Positions 46,774 through 56,505 of a DNA stretch of 64,000 nt are shown in pieces. The notes beneath the pieces are model-generated. The model was not told the DNA's origin. It saw only the letters and a list, made by a program, of their open reading frames with translations, and searched no databases. This DNA comes from Heyndrickxia vini (GTDB lineage Bacteria; Bacillota; Bacilli; Bacillales; Bacillaceae_C): NCBI RefSeq assembly GCF_016772275.1, contig NZ_CP065425.1:1952653-2016652 (forward strand). The letters are read 5' to 3'. A program made the translations under genes and the position numbers. Within the stretch, counting starts at the first letter, position 1, and each line of letters begins with the position of its first letter.

Positions 46774-47460
46774 TTGAAAACCAAGCTTGGTTATGAATCG
46801 ATGAATAAACAATTGCAATTAATAAATTGGTATCCTGCTTTGAAGAGGTATTGCCGGAGTATAACGAGAAGTGAGTGGGATGGAGATGACCTTGCCCAAG
46901 AAACAATGATAAAAATGTATCGTTCATATGTTGGGAAAGACTGTAATAGTAATAAAATTAGTCTTGCCCTCCTTTATAAAATCGCACATAATCATTGGAT
47001 TGACCAACTAAGGAAAACAAAAGAAACGACCGCTACACATAAGGAACTATCCTATGAGCCAATGAAAGGTCTGGCTGATTTATATTCAAATATTGAAAAA
47101 CTGGTAAATCATTTGACGCCCAAACAAACCATCATATTTCTTCTAAAAGATGTATTTGAATATAGTTTAGCCGATATTTCTGCCCAATTAGCTATGTCGG
47201 AAGGTTCTATAAAGGCGTCTCTATTTAGAAGTAGAAACCGGTTGAAATCCATTGAAATAAAAGAAGAATCCGAAAATCATTCATTAATAACTGATGTTAA
47301 GGATCAAATGTTTCATCAAACGATACTCGAAGCGATAAGACAAGAAAATCCATCTTTATTAATTAAACAGTTCTATGAGATAAAAATGAAGGAAACAGGT
47401 TCAGTTTCGTCACCATCTTCACACTTCACACCGCAATGCCTCCATTTACAAGCAGCATAA
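46774..47460 (+). CDS. ECF-type RNA polymerase sigma factor
   Basis: 228 aa. The region 2 helix pattern is DGDDLAQETMIKMYRSY and then LLYKIAHNHWIDQLRK (regions 2.2-2.4). Region 4 is LTPKQTIIFLLKDVFEYSL then DISAQLAMSEGSIKASLFR with the helix-turn-helix. A 70-residue C-terminal tail after region 4 is longer than in minimal ECF factors, as in sigmas that carry an in-built regulatory extension. TTG 46774 follows AGGAG at eight bases. No anti-sigma gene adjoins it. Instead clpP follows after 15 bases, so the pair is likely one transcript. Confidence 0.85.
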   Translation: MKTKLGYESMNKQLQLINWYPALKRYCRSITRSEWDGDDLAQETMIKMYRSYVGKDCNSNKISLALLYKIAHNHWIDQLRKTKETTATHKELSYEPMKGLADLYSNIEKLVNHLTPKQTIIFLLKDVFEYSLADISAQLAMSEGSIKASLFRSRNRLKSIEIKEESENHSLITDVKDQMFHQTILEAIRQENPSLLIKQFYEIKMKETGSVSSPSSHFTPQCLHLQAA

Positions 47461-47475
47461 TAGGAGGAAGCAAAA

Positions 47476-48057
47476 ATGAATGCAATTCCATATGTAATTG
47501 AACAATCATCACATGGGGAAAGATCATACGATATTTATTCTAGATTATTAAAAGACCGAATTATTATGATTAGTGACGAAATAAATGATACAGTTGCTAA
47601 TAGTGTTGTCGCTCAATTGCTTTTTCTGGCAGCTGATGATCAAGAAAAGGATATTTCACTATATATTAATAGTCCTGGTGGTTCAACCTCGGCCGGTTTT
47701 GCCATCTTAGATACGATGCAATACATCAAACCAGATATTCAGACGATTTGTATTGGAATGGCTGCATCATTTGGAGCGATGTTGCTTTTAGCAGGGACTA
47801 AGGGTAAGCGTTTTGCGCTACCAAATAGTGAAATTATGATTCATCAACCATTAGGTGGTGTGCGTGGTCAAGCAACGGATTTAGAAATTTCTGCAAAAAG
47901 AATTTTAAAACTTAAAGATCGTTTGAACCATATGATTGCCGAACGGACAGGACAATCGGTTGATAAAGTCGCACATGATACAGACCGGGACTACTTTATG
48001 TCAGCTGAAGAAGCTAAAGATTATGGGATAATTGATAAAATTATTTACGAAAGATAA
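47476..48057 (+). CDS. clpP: ATP-dependent Clp protease proteolytic subunit
   Basis: 193-aa serine protease subunit that forms the Clp barrel with ClpC/ClpX-type ATPases. Triad S98 (GMAASFGAM), H123 (MIHQPLGG) and D172 (DTDRD), the same numbering as in B. subtilis ClpP. The N-terminal loop and handle helix are normal. [10 protein letters not shown] in place of the more usual GMAASMGAFL suggests an accessory ClpP paralogue, which some Bacillaceae possess. It is co-directional with and 15 bases from the sigma factor gene, then closed by a terminator. Confidence 0.93.
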   Translation: MNAIPYVIEQSSHGERSYDIYSRLLKDRIIMISDEINDTVANSVVAQLLFLAADDQEKDISLYINSPGGSTSAGFAILDTMQYIKPDIQTICIGMAASFGAMLLLAGTKGKRFALPNSEIMIHQPLGGVRGQATDLEISAKRILKLKDRLNHMIAERTGQSVDKVAHDTDRDYFMSAEEAKDYGIIDKIIYER

Positions 48058-48060
48058 GAA

Positions 48061-48097
48061 AAAAAGGAGGACACAGTCGTTATGTGTGCTCCTTTTT
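48061..48097 (+). terminator. Terminator of the sigma factor-clpP operon
   Basis: AAAAAGGAG/CTCCTTTTT stem extended by ACACA/TGTGT, T tract at the end, four bases after the clpP stop. Confidence 0.88.
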
Positions 48098-48150
48098 AAT
48101 GTACCTTTTAGACTTATTAAAAAATTTAATTGACCAATTCTTTTCGATTG

Positions 48151-48204
48151 TGTTATTGTATTAACAATTCAAATTACTTTAGTTTATTAGAGTGATAATA
48201 TAAT
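48151..48204 (+). promoter_or_regulatory. Promoter region of the histidine operon with an inverted repeat
   Basis: TGTTA-TTGTAT-TAACA (48151-48166), a perfect 5-bp inverted repeat, precedes a TATAAT (48199-48204). No T-box or attenuator leader is seen. The short leader argues for repressor control. The regulator is unknown. Confidence 0.4.
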
Positions 48205-48229
48205 AAAGAGTATTAGGAAGTGAGTTAAT

Positions 48230-49384
48230 ATGTTGTTACCAATTGGGAGTCAAGATGATTTTGGAAAAACGGTTGCAAATAGAAATTACGTCTTTGAAGC
48301 ATTCCGAAAGGTTACTACATTCAGAGGGTATGAGGAAATTTCTACCCCAGTTGTTGAATATGCGAGTATATTTACAAACCAGCATGTAGGAATGCCACTT
48401 CAAAGTTTAATGAAATGGTTTAATAACGAAGGAGAAATAGAGGTATTACGTCCGGACTGGACGACGGCCATTGCAAGGGCATTAACAAACCACAGTAAGT
48501 CCCATGAAAAATGGGCTTATCAGGGTTCGATATTCAGAAATAATAAACTCGGTGTGGAAAGTCGTCAGGTTGGAATTGAAGTTATCAATTTCCCTAATTT
48601 TCATGGGGAAAGTGAATGCTTATTAATGGCAAGAAACTTTCTTGAGGAATTAGCCATTAACCACTACGTAATTGAATTAGGACATACTGGTATTTTTGAG
48701 TATTTCATAAACCAACTTAATTTAAGTAATGAAGAATTAAAAGCACTACAAATCGCTATGCATGATAAAAGAAAAGACAGAGTTCATCAACTAGCGGAAC
48801 AAAACGGTAAAGAACATATTGCTTCAGAATTAGTGGTTTTAATCGATGCTTTTGGACCATCTGAAGAGGTACTGAATGAATATGAGATACGATGGAGAAA
48901 TTACCCTATTCTTCTGAAAATCGTTCATCATTTAAAAAAGTTAGCAAAATTATTAAATGAATCGAGCAAGGTACCCGTAATCGTTGATTTAGGAATGGTA
49001 AAAAAATTGCCGTATTATTCAGGAATTATATTTAGGGGATTTTTAGAGAAAAATGGATCAACATGTTTCTCGGGTGGTCGTTATGATAGATTGTATGCTC
49101 AATTCGGAGAAGACAAAAACGCTGTGGGGTTGGGTTTTGATGTCGACGTTTTAGCCGAACAATTGAGTATTTTTAATAAACCAAAAAAAATCTGTGTTAT
49201 AGCATCGGATGATTCATTGTCTTATGCCGAGGAAATTAGAAAAGACTATCACAATTATATTGTTGAAGTGTTTTATGATGAAGAAATGATTAATAAAGAC
49301 GACTTTCAAAAAGTAATTTATATACTTCAAAAAGACGGAAAATATAAGGTGGTAGAAAATGAAGATATGTATCGCTTTAACTAA
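48230..49384 (+). CDS. hisZ: ATP phosphoribosyltransferase regulatory subunit HisZ
   Basis: 384-aa HisRS-like protein without tRNA synthetase function. It has class II motifs (YEEISTPVVEYASIF, VLRPDWTTAIARA, YQGSIFRNNK, and CFSGGRYDRLYAQFG) but lacks an anticodon-binding domain. It is required with the short HisG for the first step of histidine synthesis. It heads the operon and its 3' end overlaps hisG by 26 bases. Confidence 0.93.
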   Translation: MLLPIGSQDDFGKTVANRNYVFEAFRKVTTFRGYEEISTPVVEYASIFTNQHVGMPLQSLMKWFNNEGEIEVLRPDWTTAIARALTNHSKSHEKWAYQGSIFRNNKLGVESRQVGIEVINFPNFHGESECLLMARNFLEELAINHYVIELGHTGIFEYFINQLNLSNEELKALQIAMHDKRKDRVHQLAEQNGKEHIASELVVLIDAFGPSEEVLNEYEIRWRNYPILLKIVHHLKKLAKLLNESSKVPVIVDLGMVKKLPYYSGIIFRGFLEKNGSTCFSGGRYDRLYAQFGEDKNAVGLGFDVDVLAEQLSIFNKPKKICVIASDDSLSYAEEIRKDYHNYIVEVFYDEEMINKDDFQKVIYILQKDGKYKVVENEDMYRFN

Positions 49385-49979
49385 AGGAAGACTAGAAAAT
49401 CAATTTTTGGATTATTTTCAATCACTTTCTTATAACTTGGAACCATTGGTACATAAAGGGCGGAAGCTTTCAATTGAGACAGAACAGTTTCATTTCATTT
49501 TTGCAAAAGGAGTAGATGTAGCCACTTATGTGGAACATGGGATAGCTGATTTAGGAGTCATTGGAGAGGATATTTTACTTGAATATCGGCCAGATGTGTA
49601 TAACCTATTGGCACTTCCTTTTGGGAAATGTTATTTTGCCCTTGCGGAACGAAAAGATCATCCTCCAACAACTAGTAAACGAACAATTGCTACAAAATAT
49701 CCATTTGTTGCGACAGAATATTTTCGAAAAAAGGGTGAATCGGTGGATATTGTCAAGCTTGAAGGTTCAGTTGAACTAGCACCAATTCTTGGATTGGCTG
49801 ATGCGATAATCGATATCGTCGAAACTGGGACTACATTAAAAGCTAATGGATTGATTGTTAAGGATACAATCCATTCAATATCTGCACGATGTATTGCTAA
49901 TCGCTCCTCATTGAAAATAAAAAGAGAAAAACTAACCCCTATTATCGAATTGTTGGAGTCAAAGGAGTTTGTCAAATGA
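49359..49979 (+). CDS. hisG: ATP phosphoribosyltransferase catalytic subunit HisG (short form)
   Basis: 206 aa, the short HisG that needs HisZ. KGRLENQFLDYF N-terminus, ADLGVIGEDILLEY, KLEGSVELAPILGLADAIID and the PRPP-binding VETGTTLKANGL are present. It lacks the C-terminal regulatory domain of long HisG, as expected beside hisZ. First committed reaction of histidine synthesis. It overlaps hisD by four bases. Confidence 0.96.
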   Translation: MKICIALTKGRLENQFLDYFQSLSYNLEPLVHKGRKLSIETEQFHFIFAKGVDVATYVEHGIADLGVIGEDILLEYRPDVYNLLALPFGKCYFALAERKDHPPTTSKRTIATKYPFVATEYFRKKGESVDIVKLEGSVELAPILGLADAIIDIVETGTTLKANGLIVKDTIHSISARCIANRSSLKIKREKLTPIIELLESKEFVK

Positions 49980-51262
49980 TTCGTATATACACAAGTGAAC
50001 AATTTATTGACACATTTATTAGATCGAAAAATAAAGCTAAATCATTAAGTGATGATACGTTAAAAATTGCTAAACAAGTCATTGATCAAATTCGTTTGCA
50101 TGGTGAATCAGCTTTAAAAGAATATGTGCAAAAGTTTGATGGATATCTTCCTTTAAATTGGGAAGTAACAGAAGAAGAAAGAAAACAGGCATGGTCTAAG
50201 GTTGATGGAGAAACAATTACATCGTTACAAAAAGCTGCCGATAATATAAAGAAATTTCATTCAAAGCAAATTCAACAATCTAAAATAATGGAACTAACTG
50301 AGGATATCATATCTGGCCAATTATATCGTCCAATTGAAAGTGTAGGCATTTATGTACCCGGTGGGACTGCTTGTTATCCTTCAACGGTTTTAATGAATGC
50401 TATACCTGCCGTGCTAGCGGGTGTAAGTGAGGTCACCATGACAACACCTGTACGTGAAGAAGATTCCATTGCACCTATTCTCTCAGTAGCCGCTGATATT
50501 GCTGGAGTGAATAAAATATATAAAATAGGTGGAATTCAAGCGATTGCAGCACTAGCGTATGGAACAGAACAGATTGTACCTGTTGATAAAATCGTTGGAC
50601 CAGGTAATAAATATGTTGCTGCAGCTAAATCTATCGTATTTGGTGATGTAGGCATTGATATGATTGCAGGTCCTTCAGAAGTGGCGATCATTGCTGATGA
50701 AACGGCAAGTCCCAAATATGTAGCAGCTGATTTAATTGCCCAAGCTGAACATGATGAAAATGCACGCACATTCCTTTTCACCACTTCTGAAAAACTTATT
50801 AATGAAACGAAGATAGAAATAGTAAAGCAATGTGAAAAATTACCGAGAGCAATAATTGCAAAAAAATCATTATCCACTCAGAGTGCAAGTGTACTCGTTA
50901 GTAACATTGATCAGGCAATTGATCTTGTAAATAAATTAGCACCAGAACATGTAGAAATTCAATTAGATAATCCTTTGTTATATTTAAGCAAAGTTAAAAA
51001 CGCAGGATCCATTTTTTTAGGATCTTATACACCAGAAGCAATCGGCGATTACTTTGGCGGACCAAACCATGTATTGCCAACTTCCGGTACTGCACGATTT
51101 TCCTCAGGTCTATCTGTTGATGATTTTATGAAGAAAACAACTTACCTATATTATTCCGAAAGAGCATTGTGTGATGCAGCTCTACATGTTGTAAATATTG
51201 CTTCAGAAGAAAAATTAATTGGTCACGCTCGTGCAGTACAAGTTAGGTTAGGAAACGATTAA
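49976..51262 (+). CDS. hisD: Histidinol dehydrogenase HisD
   Basis: 428-aa zinc enzyme for the last two oxidations (histidinol to histidine). VGIYVPGGTACYPSTVLMN, GPGNKYVAAAK, GPSEVAIIADE and the Glu-His pair in LAPEHVEIQ are present, as is the HARAVQVRL C-terminal region with zinc ligand. It follows hisG with ATGA overlap. Confidence 0.97.
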   Translation: MIRIYTSEQFIDTFIRSKNKAKSLSDDTLKIAKQVIDQIRLHGESALKEYVQKFDGYLPLNWEVTEEERKQAWSKVDGETITSLQKAADNIKKFHSKQIQQSKIMELTEDIISGQLYRPIESVGIYVPGGTACYPSTVLMNAIPAVLAGVSEVTMTTPVREEDSIAPILSVAADIAGVNKIYKIGGIQAIAALAYGTEQIVPVDKIVGPGNKYVAAAKSIVFGDVGIDMIAGPSEVAIIADETASPKYVAADLIAQAEHDENARTFLFTTSEKLINETKIEIVKQCEKLPRAIIAKKSLSTQSASVLVSNIDQAIDLVNKLAPEHVEIQLDNPLLYLSKVKNAGSIFLGSYTPEAIGDYFGGPNHVLPTSGTARFSSGLSVDDFMKKTTYLYYSERALCDAALHVVNIASEEKLIGHARAVQVRLGND

Positions 51263-51287
51263 GCATAATATTGGAAGGGTGTAGAAT

Positions 51288-51875
51288 ATGCGGACGGCCG
51301 AGAAAACTAGAAAAACGAATGAAACAGCCATTGTTATTTCATGTAATTTAGATGATTCAAGTGATACTTCAATAAACACTGGAATTGGATTTTTTGATCA
51401 TATGCTTGATTTATTTGCAAAACATGGACGGATTGGATTGAACGTAAAGGCTGATGGAGATTTACAAATTGACGGTCATCATACAGTGGAAGATGTGGGA
51501 ATTGTTCTGGGACAGGTAATTAAAGAAGCTTTAGGCGATAAACAAAGTATTACCCGTTACGGGACTGCTTACGTACCGATGGATGAATCATTAGGGTTTG
51601 TGGCTATCGATATTAGTGGTAGACCATTTTTACATTTTGAAGCAACGTTTACAAATTCCAAGCTTGGTGATTTTGATACTGAACTAGTGAAAGAATTCTT
51701 TACTGCATTCGCAGTTCAATCTGGTATAACTCTTCATGCAAGAGTTTTATATGGTGATAATACTCACCATAAAATAGAATCTTTATTTAAAGCTTTAGGG
51801 CGCGCATTTTCGCAGGCAATCCATATTGATCCAATGATTACAGGAGTTAATTCTACAAAGGGGTTCATCGAATGA
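51288..51875 (+). CDS. hisB: Imidazoleglycerol-phosphate dehydratase HisB
   Basis: 195 aa, monofunctional. The manganese-binding motifs HHTVEDVGI and [15 protein letters not shown] and the [16 protein letters not shown] signature are intact. It is 25 bases after hisD and overlaps hisH by four bases. Confidence 0.97.
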   Translation: MRTAEKTRKTNETAIVISCNLDDSSDTSINTGIGFFDHMLDLFAKHGRIGLNVKADGDLQIDGHHTVEDVGIVLGQVIKEALGDKQSITRYGTAYVPMDESLGFVAIDISGRPFLHFEATFTNSKLGDFDTELVKEFFTAFAVQSGITLHARVLYGDNTHHKIESLFKALGRAFSQAIHIDPMITGVNSTKGFIE

Positions 51876-52486
51876 TAGCGATTGTGAATTACGGTATGGG
51901 AAATATCGCAAGTGTATCAAATGCATTGAAAAGTCTTGGACATGATATTTGTATTACCTATAGTTATGATGAATTAGCAAAAGCGTCACATATTATCCTG
52001 CCTGGAGTTGGCTCTTTTCAAGCGGCTGTAACAGAAATAAATCGCAGAGGGCTCAAAGATTCATTATGTGAGTTAGCAAAACGAAAACCAATACTAGGTA
52101 TTTGTTTGGGCATGCAATTATTATTTTCTGATGGGTATGAAGGAGGAAAGTCAAAAGGGCTTAATCTCATACCAGGAACCGTTGAAAAAATACAAACGAA
52201 TCTTATCTTGCCTCATATTGGTTGGAATACATTGAATATACAAAACTCGCAATTTAAAAATCTACAAAATAAACATGTCTATTTTGTCCACTCATTTGAA
52301 GTGAAAACGAAAAATGAGTATATAATGGCTACGACTAATTATGGTGTGGATATTCCCGCAATTGTTCGAAAAGATAATGTTTATGGCATGCAATTTCACC
52401 CCGAAAAAAGTGGGGTTGTAGGAAGACAATTATTAGATATATTTCTCCAATCCACCGTGAGTAGAATGCAGGAGGTTAGAAGGTGA
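51872..52486 (+). CDS. hisH: Imidazole glycerol phosphate synthase, glutaminase subunit HisH
   Basis: 204-aa class I amidotransferase delivering ammonia to His[19 protein letters not shown], nucleophile in [11 protein letters not shown], and the His-Glu pair in QFHPEKSG. It overlaps hisA (GTG start) by four bases. Confidence 0.96.
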   Translation: MIAIVNYGMGNIASVSNALKSLGHDICITYSYDELAKASHIILPGVGSFQAAVTEINRRGLKDSLCELAKRKPILGICLGMQLLFSDGYEGGKSKGLNLIPGTVEKIQTNLILPHIGWNTLNIQNSQFKNLQNKHVYFVHSFEVKTKNEYIMATTNYGVDIPAIVRKDNVYGMQFHPEKSGVVGRQLLDIFLQSTVSRMQEVRR

Positions 52487-53187
52487 GAATAATTCCAGCA
52501 ATCGATTTAATAAATGGGAAATGTGTACGTTTATATCAAGGAGATTTTAGTAAAACGACTGAAGTCGGCAGTGACCCGGAATCTCAATTATTACGTTTCA
52601 TACGTGATGGAGCCAAAATGATCCATATTGTAGACCTTGATGGGGCTCGCCTTGGTAAGCCGAAACAGTATGAATTAATTAATAAGCTTTGTTCACTTTC
52701 CAATATTCCTATTGAGGTCGGAGGAGGGATACGGGATATGGAAACAATTGAGAATTACGTTTCTATAGGTGTATCTCGTATTGTGCTCGGAACTGCAGCA
52801 TTAGAACGGGAAGATTTTTTAAAGGAAGCACTTGATAAATATAATGAATATATTGTCATTGGCATTGATGCGATAAAAGGGAAAGTGGCAACGAGGGGAT
52901 GGGAAACCGTTTCAGAATTTGAATATATTGATTTTGCAAAAAAAATGGAGTCACTTGGGGCACAAACGATTATTTATACAGATATTTCAAAAGATGGTAC
53001 GCTGTCAGGACCAAATCTTAGAGAACTTAATCAAATTTCTAAAGCAGTTCGTTGTAACATTGTAGCATCTGGGGGTATTCGAAATATGGATGACTTACAG
53101 GAATTAAAAAATATTGGGATCACTGAAGCGATTGTCGGAAAAGCAATTTATACTGGTCAAGTGACAATTATGGGTGAAAGAATATGA
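52483..53187 (+). CDS. hisA: Phosphoribosylformimino-AICAR-P isomerase HisA
   Basis: 234-aa (beta/alpha)8 isomerase. [17 protein letters not shown] with the catalytic Asp, [12 protein letters not shown], the [13 protein letters not shown] strand with the second Asp, and [11 protein letters not shown]. It begins with GTG within the hisH stop (GTGA). Confidence 0.96.
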   Translation: MRIIPAIDLINGKCVRLYQGDFSKTTEVGSDPESQLLRFIRDGAKMIHIVDLDGARLGKPKQYELINKLCSLSNIPIEVGGGIRDMETIENYVSIGVSRIVLGTAALEREDFLKEALDKYNEYIVIGIDAIKGKVATRGWETVSEFEYIDFAKKMESLGAQTIIYTDISKDGTLSGPNLRELNQISKAVRCNIVASGGIRNMDDLQELKNIGITEAIVGKAIYTGQVTIMGERI

Positions 53188-53954
53188 TTGCAAAACGAAT
53201 TATTCCTTGTTTAGACGTAAAAAATGGCGAGGTAGTAAAAGGGATCAATTTTGTTTCGTTGCGTAAAATGGGTGATCCAGTAGAAATGGCCGAATTTTAC
53301 TCACACAATGGTGCTGACGAGCTGGTATTTTTAGACATTACGGCTACAAATGAACATAGAAAAACGGTTATAGACATCGTGTCAAAAACAGCAGAAAAGG
53401 TGTTTATTCCATTTACTGTTGGCGGCGGGGTCCGCACCATCGACGATGTAACAGAATTATTGTCAGCAGGAGCAGATAAAGTAGCAATCAATTCTGCGGC
53501 TACCGAAAATCCAATAATAATAAAGGATGCCTCATTACGTTTTGGATCCCAATGCATTGTAGTAGCAATTGATGCAAAAAGAACAGCAGATGGCATATGG
53601 CATGTAATGACCCATGGCGGAAAGAAGGACACCGGAATAGATGCAGTTGAATGGGCAAAGAAAGTAGAAGGATTGGGTGCTGGTGAAATTCTTCTAACTA
53701 GTGTTGATTGTGATGGGGTAAAAAACGGTTTTGATATTCCACTGATTAATGCTATTGTCAGTTCGGTCTCAATCCCAGTGATCGCATCAGGCGGTTGCGG
53801 CCATCCACAGCATTTTCTTGATCTATTTGAGCATACTCAAGTTTCCGCAGGACTTGCAGCATCTATTTTTCATGAAGAAACATTTTCGATTAATCAGGTT
53901 AAACAACTTTGCGAAAAGAATGGAGTGAATATAAGAAATGATCGATTTTTCTAA
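53184..53954 (+). CDS. hisF: Imidazole glycerol phosphate synthase, cyclase subunit HisF
   Basis: 256-aa (beta/alpha)8 cyclase. [43 protein letters not shown] with the second catalytic Asp, and [11 protein letters not shown] are all present. It overlaps hisA by four bases and hisI by 17. Confidence 0.97.
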   Translation: MIAKRIIPCLDVKNGEVVKGINFVSLRKMGDPVEMAEFYSHNGADELVFLDITATNEHRKTVIDIVSKTAEKVFIPFTVGGGVRTIDDVTELLSAGADKVAINSAATENPIIIKDASLRFGSQCIVVAIDAKRTADGIWHVMTHGGKKDTGIDAVEWAKKVEGLGAGEILLTSVDCDGVKNGFDIPLINAIVSSVSIPVIASGGCGHPQHFLDLFEHTQVSAGLAASIFHEETFSINQVKQLCEKNGVNIRNDRFF

Positions 53955-54588
53955 AGGTTTAATTCCAGCAGTTATAGTTGATGTACATACAAATGCTGTA
54001 TTAATGCTCGCTTATATGAATAAGGAGGCATTTGATAAAACATTAGAAACGAACGAGACTTGGTTTTATTCACGCTCCAGAGAAACTTTATGGAATAAAG
54101 GGGCCACATCAGGAAATAAACAAAACGTTATCTCAATAAAAACAGATTGTGACGAAGATACTCTATTAATTTATGTAGAACCGCTAGGACCAACTTGCCA
54201 TACCGGAGAAATATCATGTTTTTATAAACCCATTATTGAACAAAAAGACATAAACAAATTTTCAAAATCAATTTATACACAAGTTATGGACGAAATTATT
54301 GATCGAAAAACAAATGTAGTAGAAAATTCATACACAAATTATTTGTTTGATAAAGGAATTGACAAAATTGGAAAAAAAGTAATTGAAGAAGCAGGGGAGG
54401 TTGTCATCGCAGCAAAAAATAGAAACGATAAAGAAATTATAAATGAGTGTAGTGATCTCCTTTATCATGTTTTTGTTCTTTTAGCAGAACAAAATATCCA
54501 GTTAGAAAAAATGGAAAATGAATTAAAGAAACGCTTTACTAAAAAAGGAAATAGTAAAGGGGAGCGCAAGGAAATTACAAATTGGTAG
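53938..54588 (+). CDS. hisI: Bifunctional phosphoribosyl-AMP cyclohydrolase / phosphoribosyl-ATP pyrophosphatase HisI(E)
   Basis: 216-aa fusion. The HisI domain (residues 1-105) has DEDTLLIYV and the zinc-binding CHTGEISCF. The HisE domain (about 110-216) has [15 protein letters not shown] and [13 protein letters not shown]. Steps 2 and 3 of the pathway. The last gene of hisZGDBHAFI. No strong terminator hairpin is seen in the 96 bases before the converging DUF1836 gene. Confidence 0.96.
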   Translation: MIDFSKGLIPAVIVDVHTNAVLMLAYMNKEAFDKTLETNETWFYSRSRETLWNKGATSGNKQNVISIKTDCDEDTLLIYVEPLGPTCHTGEISCFYKPIIEQKDINKFSKSIYTQVMDEIIDRKTNVVENSYTNYLFDKGIDKIGKKVIEEAGEVVIAAKNRNDKEIINECSDLLYHVFVLLAEQNIQLEKMENELKKRFTKKGNSKGERKEITNW

Positions 54589-54684
54589 ATGTAGATATTT
54601 TGTAGTGTTAAAATTAATTGAATAAACATTATAGTTGATAATTCTCAGCACTAAGTGGGAATCCTCTTAGTGCAAAAACAATAA

Positions 54685-55440
54685 TTAAGGAGCTGTGAAG
54701 TCTTGCAAAAACAATGTAGCTGATAAATATTTTCTAGCATACATTTGAAAATATGCGGTGTAAACAGATAGGGTAGCAATGACAATTGTATTTCTGATGG
54801 CTTCCCTATGTTGTACGCTTAAATGTGTATATTCATCAACCATTTGTTTGGCAGAAGATTCTATTATATTTTCAATATCTTTAATTGTATATTTTTTCAT
54901 TTCGTAAGTACCGTGATTGATACGATCGAATAATGTAGAATAGCATGCATATAAGTGTACAGGATTAATAAGATCATCGTTTTCATTTTCCGGATCATTA
55001 ACAACCAATTTTAAGAGCTTTCGAATGGAATCAAAATCTAAAGCGGATTTTAAATCTTCAACAAGAAAAAGTAATGCCGTTTGTTCTAATGAATACTTTT
55101 TTCCTTTTTGAGGAGAAGAAATCATTTCCTTTAAATCCCTTTTTACCCAATTTTGCACCGCGGTTGTCGAAAAATTTGTATTTTCAATTTGGTTTCCCAG
55201 GGCGACAATCTCATTGATTGAAAAAGCGGGTTCTGTCTTTTCGAATTTAATGACCTTGTCTAATATCGGAGCTAGAATGGTTGTGATAAAGGCAGTCATC
55301 GGTTTTTCACTTTCTATAGAAATATTATTTGACCGTATCCAAGCATCCCGCAAAATAGTTAAAGGCTTTTTATTATCCCATCCCTTAAGCGCTAACAGGA
55401 TGTCAGCCATCTCTTTCCTCGTTAATTGAAATGTGAGCAT
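54685..55440 (-). CDS. DUF1836 protein, probable MerR-like transcription factor
   Basis: 251 aa. The centre contains a helix-turn-helix-like segment FSTTAVQNWVKRDLKEM then GKKYSLEQTALLFLVEDLKS, the DUF1836 hallmark, reminiscent of MerR winged helices. Flanking regions are helical. There is no membrane segment. ATG 55440 has a weak ribosome site. It is divergent from a cell-envelope gene whose promoter carries a palindromic site, so it may regulate that gene and itself. Ligand unknown. Confidence 0.8.
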   Translation of the reverse strand: MLTFQLTRKEMADILLALKGWDNKKPLTILRDAWIRSNNISIESEKPMTAFITTILAPILDKVIKFEKTEPAFSINEIVALGNQIENTNFSTTAVQNWVKRDLKEMISSPQKGKKYSLEQTALLFLVEDLKSALDFDSIRKLLKLVVNDPENENDDLINPVHLYACYSTLFDRINHGTYEMKKYTIKDIENIIESSAKQMVDEYTHLSVQHREAIRNTIVIATLSVYTAYFQMYARKYLSATLFLQDFTAP

Positions 55441-55557
55441 GAGTTCATCTCCATCATATAAGTTCCTTTGACCTTATCTTATGATTAGTATTTTGAATTG
55501 TCAAATGCTCTTTTTAGAAAAGATGTGGCAATTTTTTTTGAATGTTCGAGAAAAAAC

Positions 55558-55603
55558 TTGCATTTAATAAGATAAGTTCATATAATAAGTTCATAGGAAC
55601 TTA
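55558..55603 (+). promoter_or_regulatory. Strong promoter with TAAGTTC-ATAG-GAACTTA operator
   Basis: -35 TTGCAT (55558-55563), 17-bp spacer, -10 TATAAT (55581-55586). A perfect 7-bp inverted repeat with four-base spacer covers 55586-55603 at the start site. An extra direct copy ATAAGTTCATA lies at 55572, and a TAAGTTCC half site lies at 55459 near the divergent DUF1836 start. Confidence 0.7.
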
Positions 55604-55666
55604 AAATGTTTTTGAGAGAGTAATAGAAATAAAACCTCTTAATAACTTAAATAAAGGAGAATCGAT

Positions 55667-56098
55667 TTGAGAAAAAAACTGTTAATGTTTTTAACTGTAT
55701 TTACACTTATTTTTACTGTAACGAGTATTGGATATGTTGATGACGCCGCTGCAAAAGGGTATCGTTCAGGAAAAAGATCTTTTAGTCCATCTCAATCTAA
55801 CCTATTTTCACCAAAAAAGAGTACAACGAATACTAACAAATTTAAACAGGATACCAGAACGAATTCTACCAATAAATCTTTTACAAACAAAAGCAATAAA
55901 GGCGGATTTATGAAAGGTATGCTGCTTGGTGGTCTAGGAGGATTATTAATCGGTAATTTATTTGGACACCTTGGAATGGGAGCTTTTGGATCAATTTTAG
56001 CTGGATTCGTCAATATTATCATTCTAATTGGTGTTATTATGATCATTGTTCGGATATTCAGCTTCTTTAAACGAAATAAAACAAGAAGGTATAATTAA
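55667..56098 (+). CDS. Secreted/membrane Gly-rich protein ('Tim44-like' small Bacillus protein)
   Basis: 143 aa. It has a signal peptide (MFLTVFTLIFTVTSIGYVDD then AAAKG cleavage region) and a Ser/Thr/Asn/Lys-rich linker (about residues 30-75). A Gly-rich hydrophobic segment (MLLGGLGGLLIGNLFGHLGM) and a C-terminal transmembrane helix (IIILIGVIMIIVRIF) with basic end follow. Proteins of this layout are often labelled Tim44-domain in Bacillus, but the true function is unknown. TTG start behind AAAGGAGA. It has a strong regulated promoter, and the next gene starts one base after its stop. Confidence 0.65.
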   Translation: MRKKLLMFLTVFTLIFTVTSIGYVDDAAAKGYRSGKRSFSPSQSNLFSPKKSTTNTNKFKQDTRTNSTNKSFTNKSNKGGFMKGMLLGGLGGLLIGNLFGHLGMGAFGSILAGFVNIIILIGVIMIIVRIFSFFKRNKTRRYN

Positions 56099-56099
56099 T

Positions 56100-56390
56100 A
56101 TGGAAAAGTCTGCTATTTATGAACAAGATATTATAAATGCGATTTGTATATATATTGCAGATAAATATTATATTCAGCCAGAAGAGGTTTCCGTTGAATT
56201 GATATATGATGACGATAGTGGCTTTTCAGCTGAAATTGAGATGAATGATCGAATTCAACAATTATCTGAGGTTAATCTAATTGAGGCATTGAGACACTGG
56301 CTTAACACGGAACACGGAATAGATTCAATGTCTGTCGCATTAGAATTAGAATTACATGATGATGAAGGAATTATGGCTTTTCTTAGCTAA
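56100..56390 (+). CDS. YxcD-like (DUF2653) small acidic protein
   Basis: 96 aa: IINAICIYIADKYYIQPEEV, VELIYDDDSGFSAEIEM, NLIEALRHWL and a LHDDEGIMAFLS end, all matching the DUF2653/YxcD family. Very acidic, soluble. ATG 56100 follows AGAAGG and lies directly after the previous stop, so both genes form one operon. Function unknown. Confidence 0.82.
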   Translation: MEKSAIYEQDIINAICIYIADKYYIQPEEVSVELIYDDDSGFSAEIEMNDRIQQLSEVNLIEALRHWLNTEHGIDSMSVALELELHDDEGIMAFLS

Positions 56391-56407
56391 GTAATTTTGG
56401 ACAATCA

Positions 56408-56459
56408 TTTAAACGAAAAAAAATCTAGAGAAAATTCTCTAGATTTTTTTTCGTTTAAA
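56408..56459. terminator. Perfect 25-bp palindromic terminator
   Basis: Two perfect 25-base arms (56408-56432 and 56435-56459) around AA, with CTAGAGAA at the tip and eight-base A/T runs in the arms. Unusually long and exact. Usable on either strand. Confidence 0.85.
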
Positions 56460-56505
56460 GAATATTCTTGTTATATAGTTTTTATATAAGGGGGTGGATG
56501 CGCAT

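Noticed and set aside
48230-49384. Histidyl-tRNA synthetase
   Set aside because: No anticodon-binding domain and location at the head of the histidine operon beside a short HisG identify HisZ.
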